Positions 17,412 through 27,123 of a stretch of DNA of 39,187 bases are shown here, piece by piece. A program made the translations under genes and the position numbers. Positions within the stretch are counted from its first letter, which is position 1. Each line of letters begins with the position of its first letter. Source of the DNA: an uncultured Chlorobiaceae bacterium (GTDB lineage Bacteria; Bacteroidota; Chlorobiia; Chlorobiales; Chlorobiaceae); NCBI GenBank assembly GCA_903869365.1, contig CAIPYV010000076.1, positions 1 to 39,187 of the forward strand, given 5' to 3'. The notes under the pieces are model-generated. The model was given only the letters and a program-made list of their open reading frames with translations, made no database searches and was not told the origin of the DNA.

Positions 17412-17651
17412 TTAATTACAGCCGCAGCCCCCGCCGCCGACTCCAGCGCCCCCTGATGCCGCCTCTTTGCTGCTATAGATATGCTCAGTGTACTTCGTAT
17501 CAAGCGGATCACCCTCAAAGGTCATTTCAGGCCTGGCGAGCGTCTCTTTTTCCCATGGCTGAACCGCAGTACCAAGAGCACAGCCCGATAAACCAAGCAT
17601 AATCATCAAAAGCAGAGCATAAACCGGTTTTTGAAAGAGATTTTTCTTCAT
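17412..17651 (-). CDS. DUF4266 small lipoprotein with Gly/Cys-rich tail
   Basis: This 79-residue protein has a lipoprotein signal (lipobox LSGC, Cys about 24) and the DUF4266-type core AVQPWEKETLARPEMTF...YTEHIYSSKEAASGG. Its unusual C-terminus is GAGVGGGGCGCN, two cysteines separated by one glycine at the very end. It overlaps the TlpA gene by ATGA (4 bp). DUF4266 genes commonly travel with DUF3570, TlpA-like and ApbE genes, as here. The function is unknown. The CGC end could bind a metal or be a thiol target of TlpA/DsbD (inference). Confidence 0.85.
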   Translation of the reverse strand: MKKNLFQKPVYALLLMIMLGLSGCALGTAVQPWEKETLARPEMTFEGDPLDTKYTEHIYSSKEAASGGAGVGGGGCGCN

Positions 17652-18160
17652 TTCTTTGCCTCCAATGCAGCCTTGATTTGTTTTTCAAGACTTTCCCGAT
17701 CAGCATCTTTGAAGCCCAAATGCTGGAATATTATTTTGCCGTCACGACCAATAAGAAAACTTGTGGGCATGCCTTTTACTCCATAATTCCTTGGCACAAC
17801 CCCTTTGGAATCAAAAGCAATAGTGAATTTTGCAGGTATTTGAGCCAGAAACTTTTTCGCATCCTCACTTTTTGAATCAAGGTTGACGCCAATGATCTTC
17901 AGCCCCTGAGAGCGGTATTTTTCCTGTGTATCATTCATCCACGAAAACGACTGCCTGCACGGGCCACACCACGATGCCCAGAAATCAACATAAACCACAG
18001 AACCAGCTGTTTTCGAAAGCTTGACCGTGCCCTGCTCACCCGGCAGTTCAAAATCTGGCGCATTACTACCAACCTCAAGCGCGTATGATACCCCGCTGGT
18101 CATAAAAAAGAATAACGCAAGAAGGATAACCCGAATGTTTTTACTCTTAAAGTTTACCAT
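17648..18160 (-). CDS. TlpA-like periplasmic thioredoxin
   Basis: This 170-residue protein has an N-terminal export signal (about 8-27). The TlpA/ResA-type thioredoxin fold has the active site WASWCGPCRQ (Cys65/Cys68), with the cis-Pro loop in GMPTSFLI. Such proteins reduce periplasmic disulfides, for example in cytochrome c apoproteins or dedicated partners. The start ATG at 18160 gives a proper signal peptide. The longer frame to 18235 adds a non-typical leader. It overlaps the DUF4266 gene by 4 bp and follows the first DUF3570 gene by 84 bp. Confidence 0.9.
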   Translation of the reverse strand: MVNFKSKNIRVILLALFFFMTSGVSYALEVGSNAPDFELPGEQGTVKLSKTAGSVVYVDFWASWCGPCRQSFSWMNDTQEKYRSQGLKIIGVNLDSKSEDAKKFLAQIPAKFTIAFDSKGVVPRNYGVKGMPTSFLIGRDGKIIFQHLGFKDADRESLEKQIKAALEAKK

Positions 18161-18244
18161 AGTCGGAGATTTGAATTGAAAAAAATTATTTATAGAACAA
18201 ACAAGATTATAAGAACGTCGAAGCACATCCCGCATAATGAGCTG

Positions 18245-19480
18245 TCAAAACTCCCTTGAAACACCGAGCTGAATACTTCTTGCCTTCAACGGAGTCAATC
18301 TCTTATCCCCTCCGCCCGACAAACTCCACTGGGCACGTTGTTCATACTGCTCATATTTGGCATCAACAAGCCAATCTTTATTGATTTGTTTACTGACCTT
18401 CAAGCCGAGAGTAGCCGCTCCAAATGCCGACAGGCGCTGGTCTTCCGAATAATAGACGGCACCTGCAGGCGGTGGAGTTGGTTTGGTCGGATCAGCCAGC
18501 TCTGCAGCGCCAACAGCAAGATAAAAGTCAGCCTCGTTTTGCGTATAGAGCCGGACAAGAGGCGAAACACTCCAACCTTTAAACACAGGCTGAACATACT
18601 CAGCATCAAACGTATGAGCACGGATACCAAAGGTGTCTGAGTAATAGCGATAGGAGAGATGGACAGTCCCGTCGGTGCCATTATCATCAAAATGGTGGTT
18701 CCATCTGGCTAAAGCAGTAACACTGTTGCGCTCCCTTGGCCTGCTGTCATAGAGTTTATAGGGATCCGAGTAGTAACCTTTTCCATTAGAGTATGCAAAA
18801 TTGAGCTGGACAATGTCCACCGGGGTTAACACCCTCGTCAATCCAACCAATCCAGCCGCAACCTGTTTTGTTTCATCAAGATTCGGTTGATTTTCAGGAT
18901 TGATGGAATCGTTGTTGAAGCTGCCGCCAAGAGTAACCGTCGTGTTTTTATCTTCCGTCGATAGACTGCCCTTAACCGAGAGACCGCGGGAGACATAATC
19001 GGACTCTGTGGAATAGCTGGTACTGGCGCTCAGAGTTCCCCTCGAAAAATACCGTGTAAGCTGAACATCAACTGCCCGACGCAAATCTTTCATCGTGGTC
19101 AAACCCGATGAGTGATACGCTGGAGATGCACCGGAAACCGAATCAGAGGTATACGTCGTCCCTACAGACCATTTACCGGCTACCGGAACCACGGCCATCA
19201 TCGTGTAAGCATCAACCCCAATCCGGTTCTGGTAACCAGAGCTTGATGAGCTTGATGCCGCCACAGAAGATGCCCCTGAAACAGTATTTACTCCATTGGC
19301 ATTACTTCCTGACTGAGTAACAATTCCCTGACTGTCCTGATAATTAAGATATTTAAAACTCACGACACCTCGTTCCGGCACAGCATCCCCATAAGCGAAC
19401 TCCACAGATGGCAAAGCCAAAGCGGCAGTAAGAAGAGCGGTACCAATAACTGTTGACGTTGTTGTCGAAACTGATTTCAT
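18245..19480 (-). CDS. DUF3570 outer-membrane beta-barrel protein (copy 1)
   Basis: This 411-residue protein has a signal peptide (about 1-31). The DUF3570 start block (ERGVVSFKYLNYQDSQ) is followed by repeated amphipathic strands and a C-terminus ending SIQLGVSREF, an aromatic last residue typical of outer-membrane barrels. Residues 113-119 (DSVSGAS) match the ApbE flavinylation consensus Dxx(S/T)GA(S/T). Relative to copy 2 it carries an extra Ser/Gly-rich insert at about 57-82. It lies upstream of tlpA, DUF4266 and apbE. The start at 19480 is preferred over an in-frame ATG at 19516 because it gives a normal signal peptide. The function is not established. A role in redox at the cell surface is inferred from context. 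Confidence 0.88.
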   Translation of the reverse strand: MKSVSTTTSTVIGTALLTAALALPSVEFAYGDAVPERGVVSFKYLNYQDSQGIVTQSGSNANGVNTVSGASSVAASSSSSSGYQNRIGVDAYTMMAVVPVAGKWSVGTTYTSDSVSGASPAYHSSGLTTMKDLRRAVDVQLTRYFSRGTLSASTSYSTESDYVSRGLSVKGSLSTEDKNTTVTLGGSFNNDSINPENQPNLDETKQVAAGLVGLTRVLTPVDIVQLNFAYSNGKGYYSDPYKLYDSRPRERNSVTALARWNHHFDDNGTDGTVHLSYRYYSDTFGIRAHTFDAEYVQPVFKGWSVSPLVRLYTQNEADFYLAVGAAELADPTKPTPPPAGAVYYSEDQRLSAFGAATLGLKVSKQINKDWLVDAKYEQYEQRAQWSLSGGGDKRLTPLKARSIQLGVSREF

Positions 19481-19616
19481 AATGTTCTCGGGTGTTAAGA
19501 TTGAGATGAAATGCATCTTTTCTGATATACCATTATTATAACTGCTATTTCTGTATACCGTTATGAAAGATGTAAATGCACCAAAAACTTAACTATTGTT
19601 GCTGTAGTATCCAAAG

Positions 19617-21650
<2,034 letters not shown>

Positions 21651-21733
21651 ATATTCCCCCTGTATTTTAATAGGTTATCGTATCATTAATAATCACAGAC
21701 ATTGCTTTCGCGATACCACGCTCATCTGCACCA

Positions 21734-22855
21734 CTAAAAGTGTCGCGACAAGCCAAGTTGAATACTTCTCGCTCTGAATCGAGCCAAACCTGTGTCTCCG
21801 CCTCCGGTTATACACCATTCGGCACGCTGCTCGTAACTCTCTAATTTTGCATCAACAAGCCAATCCTTGGCAATTTTTTTCTCAAGTTTGATGCCGATCG
21901 TTATGGCGCCAAAAGCAGAAAGGCGCTGATCCATAGAATAATAGGTGGGCAGATCTGCTGAGGGATCAGGAAAATCGGATAGATAAAAATCTGCGGCAGT
22001 TTGTGAGTAAAGTCTCACGAGCGGCGTTACCGTCCACTCTTTTGGCAGTGGCTGGACATATTCCACACCAAAAGTATGTGCTTTAATACCATAAGTGTCG
22101 GTATAATAGCGGTAAGAAATTCTGGAAGTTCCGTCTTTTCTATCAAAATGATGGTTCCATCGAGTCATGACCGTCTTGCTTTCCCGCTTGTCCGGCCTTT
22201 CGTCAAACAACTTGTACGGATCACTATTATAGCCCTTGGCCCTCGAATACCCGATATTAAGCTGCACGATGTCCTGCTTCGTCAAAACCCGTGTAACACC
22301 AATCAGCGCTGAAACGCCCCTTTTGTCATAAAATAAATCTTTATTGACGGTCGGGTTGATGGTATCGGAGGTATAACTGCCGCCGAAAGTGAAGGTTGTA
22401 TTCTTATCCTCTGTCGAAATGCTCTCCTGTGCTGAATAACTGCGCGAAATGTAATCGTTCTCCTTTGAATAGCTGCTTCCCAAGGTGACCGATCCTGATT
22501 GAAGGTAGCGCGTAACACTCAGATCAACAGCTTCACGGTGGTCTTTCATCTTGGAAGCACCTGAAACTATATGAGAATTATATTCCGGAGATGCACCCGA
22601 AACAGAATCATTGGTGTAGGTCGTACTTATCGACCATTTTCCTGCTATTGGCGCCATACCCATAACCGTATAGGCATTGACGGTCACTCTCTCCTGATCA
22701 GGTTGGCTGTCTTTATAATTCAGATACTTGAAACTGACAAGACCACGTTCCGGTGCAGCTTCAGCAAACACGCTCTGAGATAATGGCAGGGACATAGCTG
22801 CAGCAAAAAGGGCCGCTCCTATAACATTTGTTGTTTGTTTCGTGACAGATTTCAT
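21734..22855 (-). CDS. DUF3570 outer-membrane beta-barrel protein (copy 2)
   Basis: This 373-residue paralogue of the protein at 18245-19480 shares its signal peptide type (MKSVTKQTTNVIGAALFAAA...), the ERGLVSFKYLNYKDSQP block, and the C-terminal barrel end SIQLGLSRHF. Residues 83-89 read DSVSGAS, an ApbE-type flavinylation motif, and a second SGAS follows at 98-101. The frame stays open upstream to a TTG at 22924, but the ATG at 22855 gives the clean signal peptide and has GGGG about 8 bases before it. Upstream lie a DUF4266 tail remnant and an 11-bp-period TTAAG array. It is the first intact gene of this leftward locus. Confidence 0.88.
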   Translation of the reverse strand: MKSVTKQTTNVIGAALFAAAMSLPLSQSVFAEAAPERGLVSFKYLNYKDSQPDQERVTVNAYTVMGMAPIAGKWSISTTYTNDSVSGASPEYNSHIVSGASKMKDHREAVDLSVTRYLQSGSVTLGSSYSKENDYISRSYSAQESISTEDKNTTFTFGGSYTSDTINPTVNKDLFYDKRGVSALIGVTRVLTKQDIVQLNIGYSRAKGYNSDPYKLFDERPDKRESKTVMTRWNHHFDRKDGTSRISYRYYTDTYGIKAHTFGVEYVQPLPKEWTVTPLVRLYSQTAADFYLSDFPDPSADLPTYYSMDQRLSAFGAITIGIKLEKKIAKDWLVDAKLESYEQRAEWCITGGGDTGLARFRARSIQLGLSRHF

Positions 22856-22886
22856 TGGTAGTGCCCCAATATTTAGAATTACATTT

Positions 22887-22922
22887 AATTGCAGCCGCAG
22901 CCGCCAACACCTGAGACCTCTC
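22887..22922 (-). pseudogene. Remnant of a DUF4266 gene (C-terminal tail only)
   Basis: On the - strand the codons after an in-frame TGA read E-V-S-G-V-G-G-C-G-C-N-stop. This copies the end of the intact DUF4266 lipoprotein (S-G-G-A-G-V-G-G-G-G-C-G-C-N-stop at 17412). No recognisable DUF4266 sequence lies further upstream. It sits 32 bp before the second DUF3570 start, so an ancestral DUF4266-DUF3570 pair was probably lost to deletion. Confidence 0.6.
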
Positions 22923-23083
22923 AAGCTGTTATGATATGCCCCTGTCTGCCTTCAGAATCTTTGTTGCCTTATGAGATATTGATATAATCTCATTGATGCC
23001 TTTAATGGAAATCAGGGGGTATAATCACTAAACAAACTGCGAATTATAGCAGTTACATAACATGATAATAGTAATCAATAGTA

Positions 23084-23122
23084 ACTTAAAGCGACCTTAA
23101 GGCACTCTTAAAAAACACTTAA
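23084..23122 (-). promoter_or_regulatory. Four tandem NTTAAG direct repeats with exact 11-bp period
   Basis: On the - strand the order is TTTAAG-n5-TTTAAG-n5-CTTAAG-n5-TTTAAG. On the + strand CTTAA begins at 23085, 23096, 23107 and 23118. A fifth, imperfect GTTAA follows at 23130. One-helical-turn tandem half-sites are the hallmark of OmpR/PhoB-family response regulator binding. NTTAAG-n5-NTTAAG is also the layout known for streptococcal CiaR. It lies about 230 bp upstream of DUF3570 copy 2, on the side that would control that locus. The pattern is seen; the regulator is inference. Confidence 0.6.
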
Positions 23123-23254
23123 AAATACAGTTAAGTATGGTTGTCCTTAATTCGGAAATGTGAAAGACAGCTGTGTCTGGAGCAAATGATTTCGGGCAGA
23201 GTTTAAATAGAATTGAGGCAATGGAGAGAATGAAAGGGGAGTAGAGAATGGTTC

Positions 23255-23292
23255 AAAAATAAGGAAGCCTGTTTTAGCACAGGCTCCTTATT
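23255..23292 (-). terminator. Rho-independent terminator of the cytochrome operon
   Basis: Read leftward: AATAAGGA-G-CCTGT, loop GCTAAA, ACAGG-CT-TCCTTATT followed by TTTG. This is a long stem with a small internal mismatch and a T-run. It starts 24 bp after the cupredoxin stop codon and marks the end of the electron-transfer transcript. Confidence 0.85.
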
Positions 23293-23316
23293 ATAATTAT
23301 TGCTATTTGCAGAGAA

Positions 23317-23916
23317 TTATTTTGCAAGTTTTATAGCTACAGTGGCAGTTTTACCATCCGCTACAGTTACTGAGGTCTCCTGTGCTTTGAGTTTTTCGCT
23401 CCAGGCAGTAATTTTGTAGGTTCCAGCAGGAACATTGTTAATAGTGAACTTTCCATCATGCTCGGAGACAGCGGCATATTGATTTTCCGTCACTACCACC
23501 CAAGCTGACATTTCGGAATGAACATTACAGAGCAAATTAATGGCACCAGGCTTGTCAAAGGTAACAGGCTTTGACATTCCAGGATTATAGGTACCAAGAT
23601 TGAATTTTTTTGCAGCTGATGCGGAAAATATATTGTGATTGACCTTATCATCATTTTTAAAGTCAACCGTTGAGCCAACCGGTACAGCTGTTACATGAGG
23701 AACAAAGACAAGGCTTTTCTGATCAACAGAAGCATGCTGCGGCGTAACAGGGCCCTTCACACCTAAAAGATAAACAACAGCGTCACCCTTGTACTTTGGA
23801 ATGCTTGCATCAACGGTACCAGTAATGGTGCCACCGCAAAAAGCATTCGAAGCGATGAACCCGAAACTTGTCATCAACAATGCTGTTTTCAAAAACTTGG
23901 TTTTACATGTAACCAT
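23317..23916 (-). CDS. Periplasmic cupredoxin with C-terminal CarboxypepD_reg-like domain
   Basis: This 199-residue protein has a signal peptide (about 1-27). It contains a cupredoxin domain with a type 1 copper set, His94 (NHNIFS) and Cys130/His133/Met136 (LLCNVHSEM). A C-terminal beta-sandwich (about 150-199: HDGKFTINNVPAGTYKITAWSEKL) resembles carboxypeptidase regulatory-like repeats. Such fusions are often annotated as methylamine-utilisation-type or plastocyanin-like proteins. It would carry single electrons in the periplasm, or bind copper. The ATG at 23916 is chosen over 23928 because GGAG lies 6 bases before it. It is the last gene before the terminator and a plausible soluble partner of the bc complex and cytochromes. 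Confidence 0.85.
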   Translation of the reverse strand: MVTCKTKFLKTALLMTSFGFIASNAFCGGTITGTVDASIPKYKGDAVVYLLGVKGPVTPQHASVDQKSLVFVPHVTAVPVGSTVDFKNDDKVNHNIFSASAAKKFNLGTYNPGMSKPVTFDKPGAINLLCNVHSEMSAWVVVTENQYAAVSEHDGKFTINNVPAGTYKITAWSEKLKAQETSVTVADGKTATVAIKLAK

Positions 23917-23996
23917 TTTCTGCTCCATAAATTAGGTTATTAATAAATATTTTTTTCTGGATCGATATCATACAACTGACAAATGCAATGTTTCGT

Positions 23997-24443
23997 TCAA
24001 CTGCCTGCAAGGGTTTTTATATAGGCAACAATAAACTCTGTCTCCTCGCTATGAAAAGATTTTCCCCATGGAGGACACATGTTTGACTTTCCAACCGATG
24101 CAGAACCTTCGTTGATCGCTTTAAAGAGTTTATCGTCCGGCAAGGTTTTCATAAACGCCTTATCGGTAAAATTAGCGGGTGTTGGCGTCAATCCGTAATA
24201 CTGCCCACTTCCATCACCGGTCTCTCCGTGACATACCGCACAGTAGTGGGAAAAAAGTCGCTTGCCTTCCTTTAAAGCATACGGGATCTTCTGCCCGGCG
24301 ACCGCTGCTGAATCGACAGCAACGTCCGGGTTTTTTTGACCAGCTTTACCAGCTTTGCCCTGCTTCTTGCCACAGCCTGCTATCACAAGCATCGAAAGAG
24401 CTGCAAGGAGAGCGATCTTCCTGATTTTTAGGATTTTTTGCAT
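23997..24443 (-). CDS. Monoheme c-type cytochrome lipoprotein
   Basis: This 148-residue protein has a lipoprotein signal (lipobox VIAGC, Cys24), a Lys/Gly-rich spacer, and a class I cytochrome c domain with CAVCH (68-72). The C-terminal helix is ETEFIVAYIKTLA, and a Met in SNMCPPWG is the possible axial ligand. Lipidation would tether it in the periplasm. Its ATG overlaps the stop codon of the eight-heme gene by one base (TAATG), so the two are translationally coupled and probably work together. Confidence 0.9.
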   Translation of the reverse strand: MQKILKIRKIALLAALSMLVIAGCGKKQGKAGKAGQKNPDVAVDSAAVAGQKIPYALKEGKRLFSHYCAVCHGETGDGSGQYYGLTPTPANFTDKAFMKTLPDDKLFKAINEGSASVGKSNMCPPWGKSFHSEETEFIVAYIKTLAGS

Positions 24444-27058
24444 TACTTGGCGTCCAGTTTCAGTGTCATCAAATAGTTAGTTAAGTAAATTCTTTCCGTC
24501 TCTGTGAAGCCGTAATTAGGCTCAACAATATCGGCTTTGAATTTCCGTGCATTTTCAAGATGCTTGAAAATGAATCCAGGTTTCAAGCGGTTACCCACAT
24601 TCGTCAAATTAGGTCCAAGAGCTCCACCTTCCGTAACTATCTGATGACAAGCCTTGCAGCCCTTCTGCTCATAGAGCTGCTTGCCCTTGGCGACCTGTTC
24701 CGGTAAAGTCATCGAGGTGATTTTCGGTATCTCTTTCGGAATATCGCTTGAAAGAAGCTCCTGCTGGAAAAAGTTAATAACAACATCAACATCCGTTTTG
24801 TTCGTATCCTCAACCTTCTGTTTACCAAGATTGAACCTCGGCATGGTAACCTTAGCCTGAGGTTTTCCCGATGTCAGACCGAACTTCGGCATCTGCTGCA
24901 AGAGCGGTCGTATCACATCCGGGTTGGCAAGGAAGTTGCGAATCCATCCTTCCTGCAGTTTGCTGCCAGCAATAGAGATATCTGGCGCATAATCTGCTCC
25001 GATCCCACGGATCGCATGGCAATTGGTACATTTGACATCAGCAATGACCTTGGCGAAGTCCCCTGTGAATTTATACGAAGGCACACCAGCCATTCTATCG
25101 AGTTCCTGACGTGAAGGAACAAGAAAACGAGTAGGAACACTTGCATCAGTAAAACCGTAAAGAACTGCAGCCAATTCATTGATCTCTGACTCGGCCAGAC
25201 GGAAATTAGGCATCCGTAATCCAAGCCGATAGCCCCTTGGATCTCTCAGTTTCTGCTTGATATAACTCAAACGGTCATTGGGAATGGATTTCTTGAGCTT
25301 TCCAAAATCAAGCATATCTACAGGCTTGCTTCCAATAGAGGAGAGCTCCATTCCAATCTTTTCGCGCATTTCATTATTTCTAAGGAAGGTAACACCCTGC
25401 TTCCTCAGAGATGGAGCAACCTGAACCATATCCTCCATACCCTGAAGCTTATGGCAGCCATAGCAGCCATATTTCTGTATCAGCTCTTTTCCTTTTACAA
25501 TAGAGGCCGCCTTGATCTCAACAGGCTGAACATATTTATACTCCGCCTCTTCATCCTGATACTCAGTTGTTATGTAAGCAACAAGTCCATTGATCTCCTC
25601 ATCTGTAAAGCGGAAACGGGGCATCTTGGTACCAGGGAAATAGTCGTTTGGATTTTTAATCCATTTAAACATCCACTCCTTGTTGACCTTGCTACCGACT
25701 TTACTTAAATCCGGTGCATAGACTTTAACATTATTTCCCCCTCTCCCACCAGTGATATGGCAGAGATTACAGCGCGACTGTGCCCACAATGCCTTACCTT
25801 GCTCAATAAGCTTTGCATCAGGTTTGTTCTTGGTATTATCAACATCATGGCGTGTTGTTCCTGACATGCTGAACAGATAATCAGCAATAGACTCTGCCTG
25901 ATCCTGAGTAAAATAGAACTTGGGCATTCTCGCTGTTGCAAAGTATTTCTTAGGATCCATCAACCAGTTGATAGCCCATGAATAATTAACCTTGGAACCA
26001 ACTTGAGTAAGAACTGGCCCTACATCACCAACAGTCTCATAACCAGGAATTTTGTGGCAGCTGTAGCAACCATACTTCTTGATCAGCTCAGTACTTTTGA
26101 TAATCTTTTCTGCACCTCGAAGCCCTTTGATATCACCATGACAGTTCAGGCACGATGTCTGTGTCATGTCACCCTGAAGCATCGGCTCATCCCAATGCTT
26201 GATATTACCATGTGCCTTTTCAGCCGAAGTTGTCGCACGGCCTTGCCCACGATGGCAGAACGTACAACCAAACTTGGCTGGATCATGATGATCAAGATAG
26301 ACAAAACTTGCCGGATGCCTTGTGAAAGGTTGCTTGCCTGAAACCTGACTTTTGCCATCTATTCCTATGTGGCACGATTGGCATCGATCAGCTTTGTCAA
26401 CGTCCGATATATGAATCTGCTTGATCTCAATCGGAAATTTCTCATTATTGGCAATCTTCTCCTTTTTCTCCTCAAGACCATTTTTCATGTTCGCTATTTC
26501 GGCCCTGATACCTGCCGTTACAGAAGTAAGAGACGATAATGAACTCTTGAGAGACTCTTCAGCTTTCTGCTGTGCAGCAACACGCAGTGCAACAGCATCA
26601 ATACTGCGCTGAAGCACATCCATCTTCGCCTTATAATCTGGCTGTTGTGTTTTAGTGAAGTAATACTCAGTTTCAAGAAACTGCCCTCGAAAATCTCTTA
26701 GCTCTTTCTGGCTTTTCGTAAGCGTTTCATGAGCAGCTTCAAGCTGGCTGTTCAGCTTTGCAAACTTTTCCTGATTCTCTTTGCTTTGAAAAACCGCTTC
26801 CGCCTTTTCAAGCTTGGACTCCAGCTCAGCAAGCTTTCTATGTCCACCAGATCGTTCAAATTCAACAACTGCACGACGATACTCCTTTTCAAGTTTATCG
26901 TGCTTCATGCTCTTATATTCCGCCTGGTATTTTTTCCATGGCCTCAGGCCAAATTCATCATCCCATACTACCCATACAGATAGCGCTAACAATACTACAC
27001 TGAAAAACACAAAGATGTAGAGCCTTAAGGATGAGCTGCTTTTATTCTCATTCGCCAT
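24443..27058 (-). CDS. Membrane-anchored eight-heme c-type cytochrome with coiled coil
   Basis: This 871-residue protein has one N-terminal membrane helix (about 11-33), then a long Lys/Glu-rich coiled coil (about 45-205). The periplasmic part has eight CXXCH sites, at about residues 226, 265, 303, 331, 430, 532, 677 and 801. The last five hemes sit in repeated cytochrome c-like modules with the pattern 'CxxCH...GP/APDLS..GSKV...W...W(I/L)..P...F....MP.F..T..E...'. The ATG at 27058 is preferred over an in-frame TTG two codons upstream. It directly follows the two cytochrome b-type genes in the operon and likely takes the place of cytochrome c1 or f in the complex. I know no named family that covers the full architecture. 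Confidence 0.9.
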   Translation of the reverse strand: MANENKSSSSLRLYIFVFFSVVLLALSVWVVWDDEFGLRPWKKYQAEYKSMKHDKLEKEYRRAVVEFERSGGHRKLAELESKLEKAEAVFQSKENQEKFAKLNSQLEAAHETLTKSQKELRDFRGQFLETEYYFTKTQQPDYKAKMDVLQRSIDAVALRVAAQQKAEESLKSSLSSLTSVTAGIRAEIANMKNGLEEKKEKIANNEKFPIEIKQIHISDVDKADRCQSCHIGIDGKSQVSGKQPFTRHPASFVYLDHHDPAKFGCTFCHRGQGRATTSAEKAHGNIKHWDEPMLQGDMTQTSCLNCHGDIKGLRGAEKIIKSTELIKKYGCYSCHKIPGYETVGDVGPVLTQVGSKVNYSWAINWLMDPKKYFATARMPKFYFTQDQAESIADYLFSMSGTTRHDVDNTKNKPDAKLIEQGKALWAQSRCNLCHITGGRGGNNVKVYAPDLSKVGSKVNKEWMFKWIKNPNDYFPGTKMPRFRFTDEEINGLVAYITTEYQDEEAEYKYVQPVEIKAASIVKGKELIQKYGCYGCHKLQGMEDMVQVAPSLRKQGVTFLRNNEMREKIGMELSSIGSKPVDMLDFGKLKKSIPNDRLSYIKQKLRDPRGYRLGLRMPNFRLAESEINELAAVLYGFTDASVPTRFLVPSRQELDRMAGVPSYKFTGDFAKVIADVKCTNCHAIRGIGADYAPDISIAGSKLQEGWIRNFLANPDVIRPLLQQMPKFGLTSGKPQAKVTMPRFNLGKQKVEDTNKTDVDVVINFFQQELLSSDIPKEIPKITSMTLPEQVAKGKQLYEQKGCKACHQIVTEGGALGPNLTNVGNRLKPGFIFKHLENARKFKADIVEPNYGFTETERIYLTNYLMTLKLDAK

Positions 27059-27123
27059 GTTCAAGAGTTTTTTTGGGCTTTTAGAATGACCATTTACCGT
27101 ATACCAGAGCTTATTGACCAGCG

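Larger units (their letters stand above)
22923..23316. other. Intergenic region upstream of DUF3570 copy 2
   Basis: No gene is visible. Going leftward it holds the terminator of the cytochrome operon (23255-23292), then a tandem TTAAG array (23085-23122), then an AT-rich stretch that should contain the promoter of the DUF3570 locus, and finally the DUF4266 remnant. Confidence 0.6.

Noticed and set aside
22856-22924. N-terminal extension of DUF3570 copy 2 from a TTG
   Set aside because: The extension would precede the signal peptide and overlaps the DUF4266 remnant in another frame. The ATG at 22855 has a better ribosome site.
23084-23122. Canonical E. coli Pho box
   Set aside because: The 11-bp period fits the family, but the half-site TTAAG is not CTGTCAT, so only the OmpR/PhoB class is suggested.
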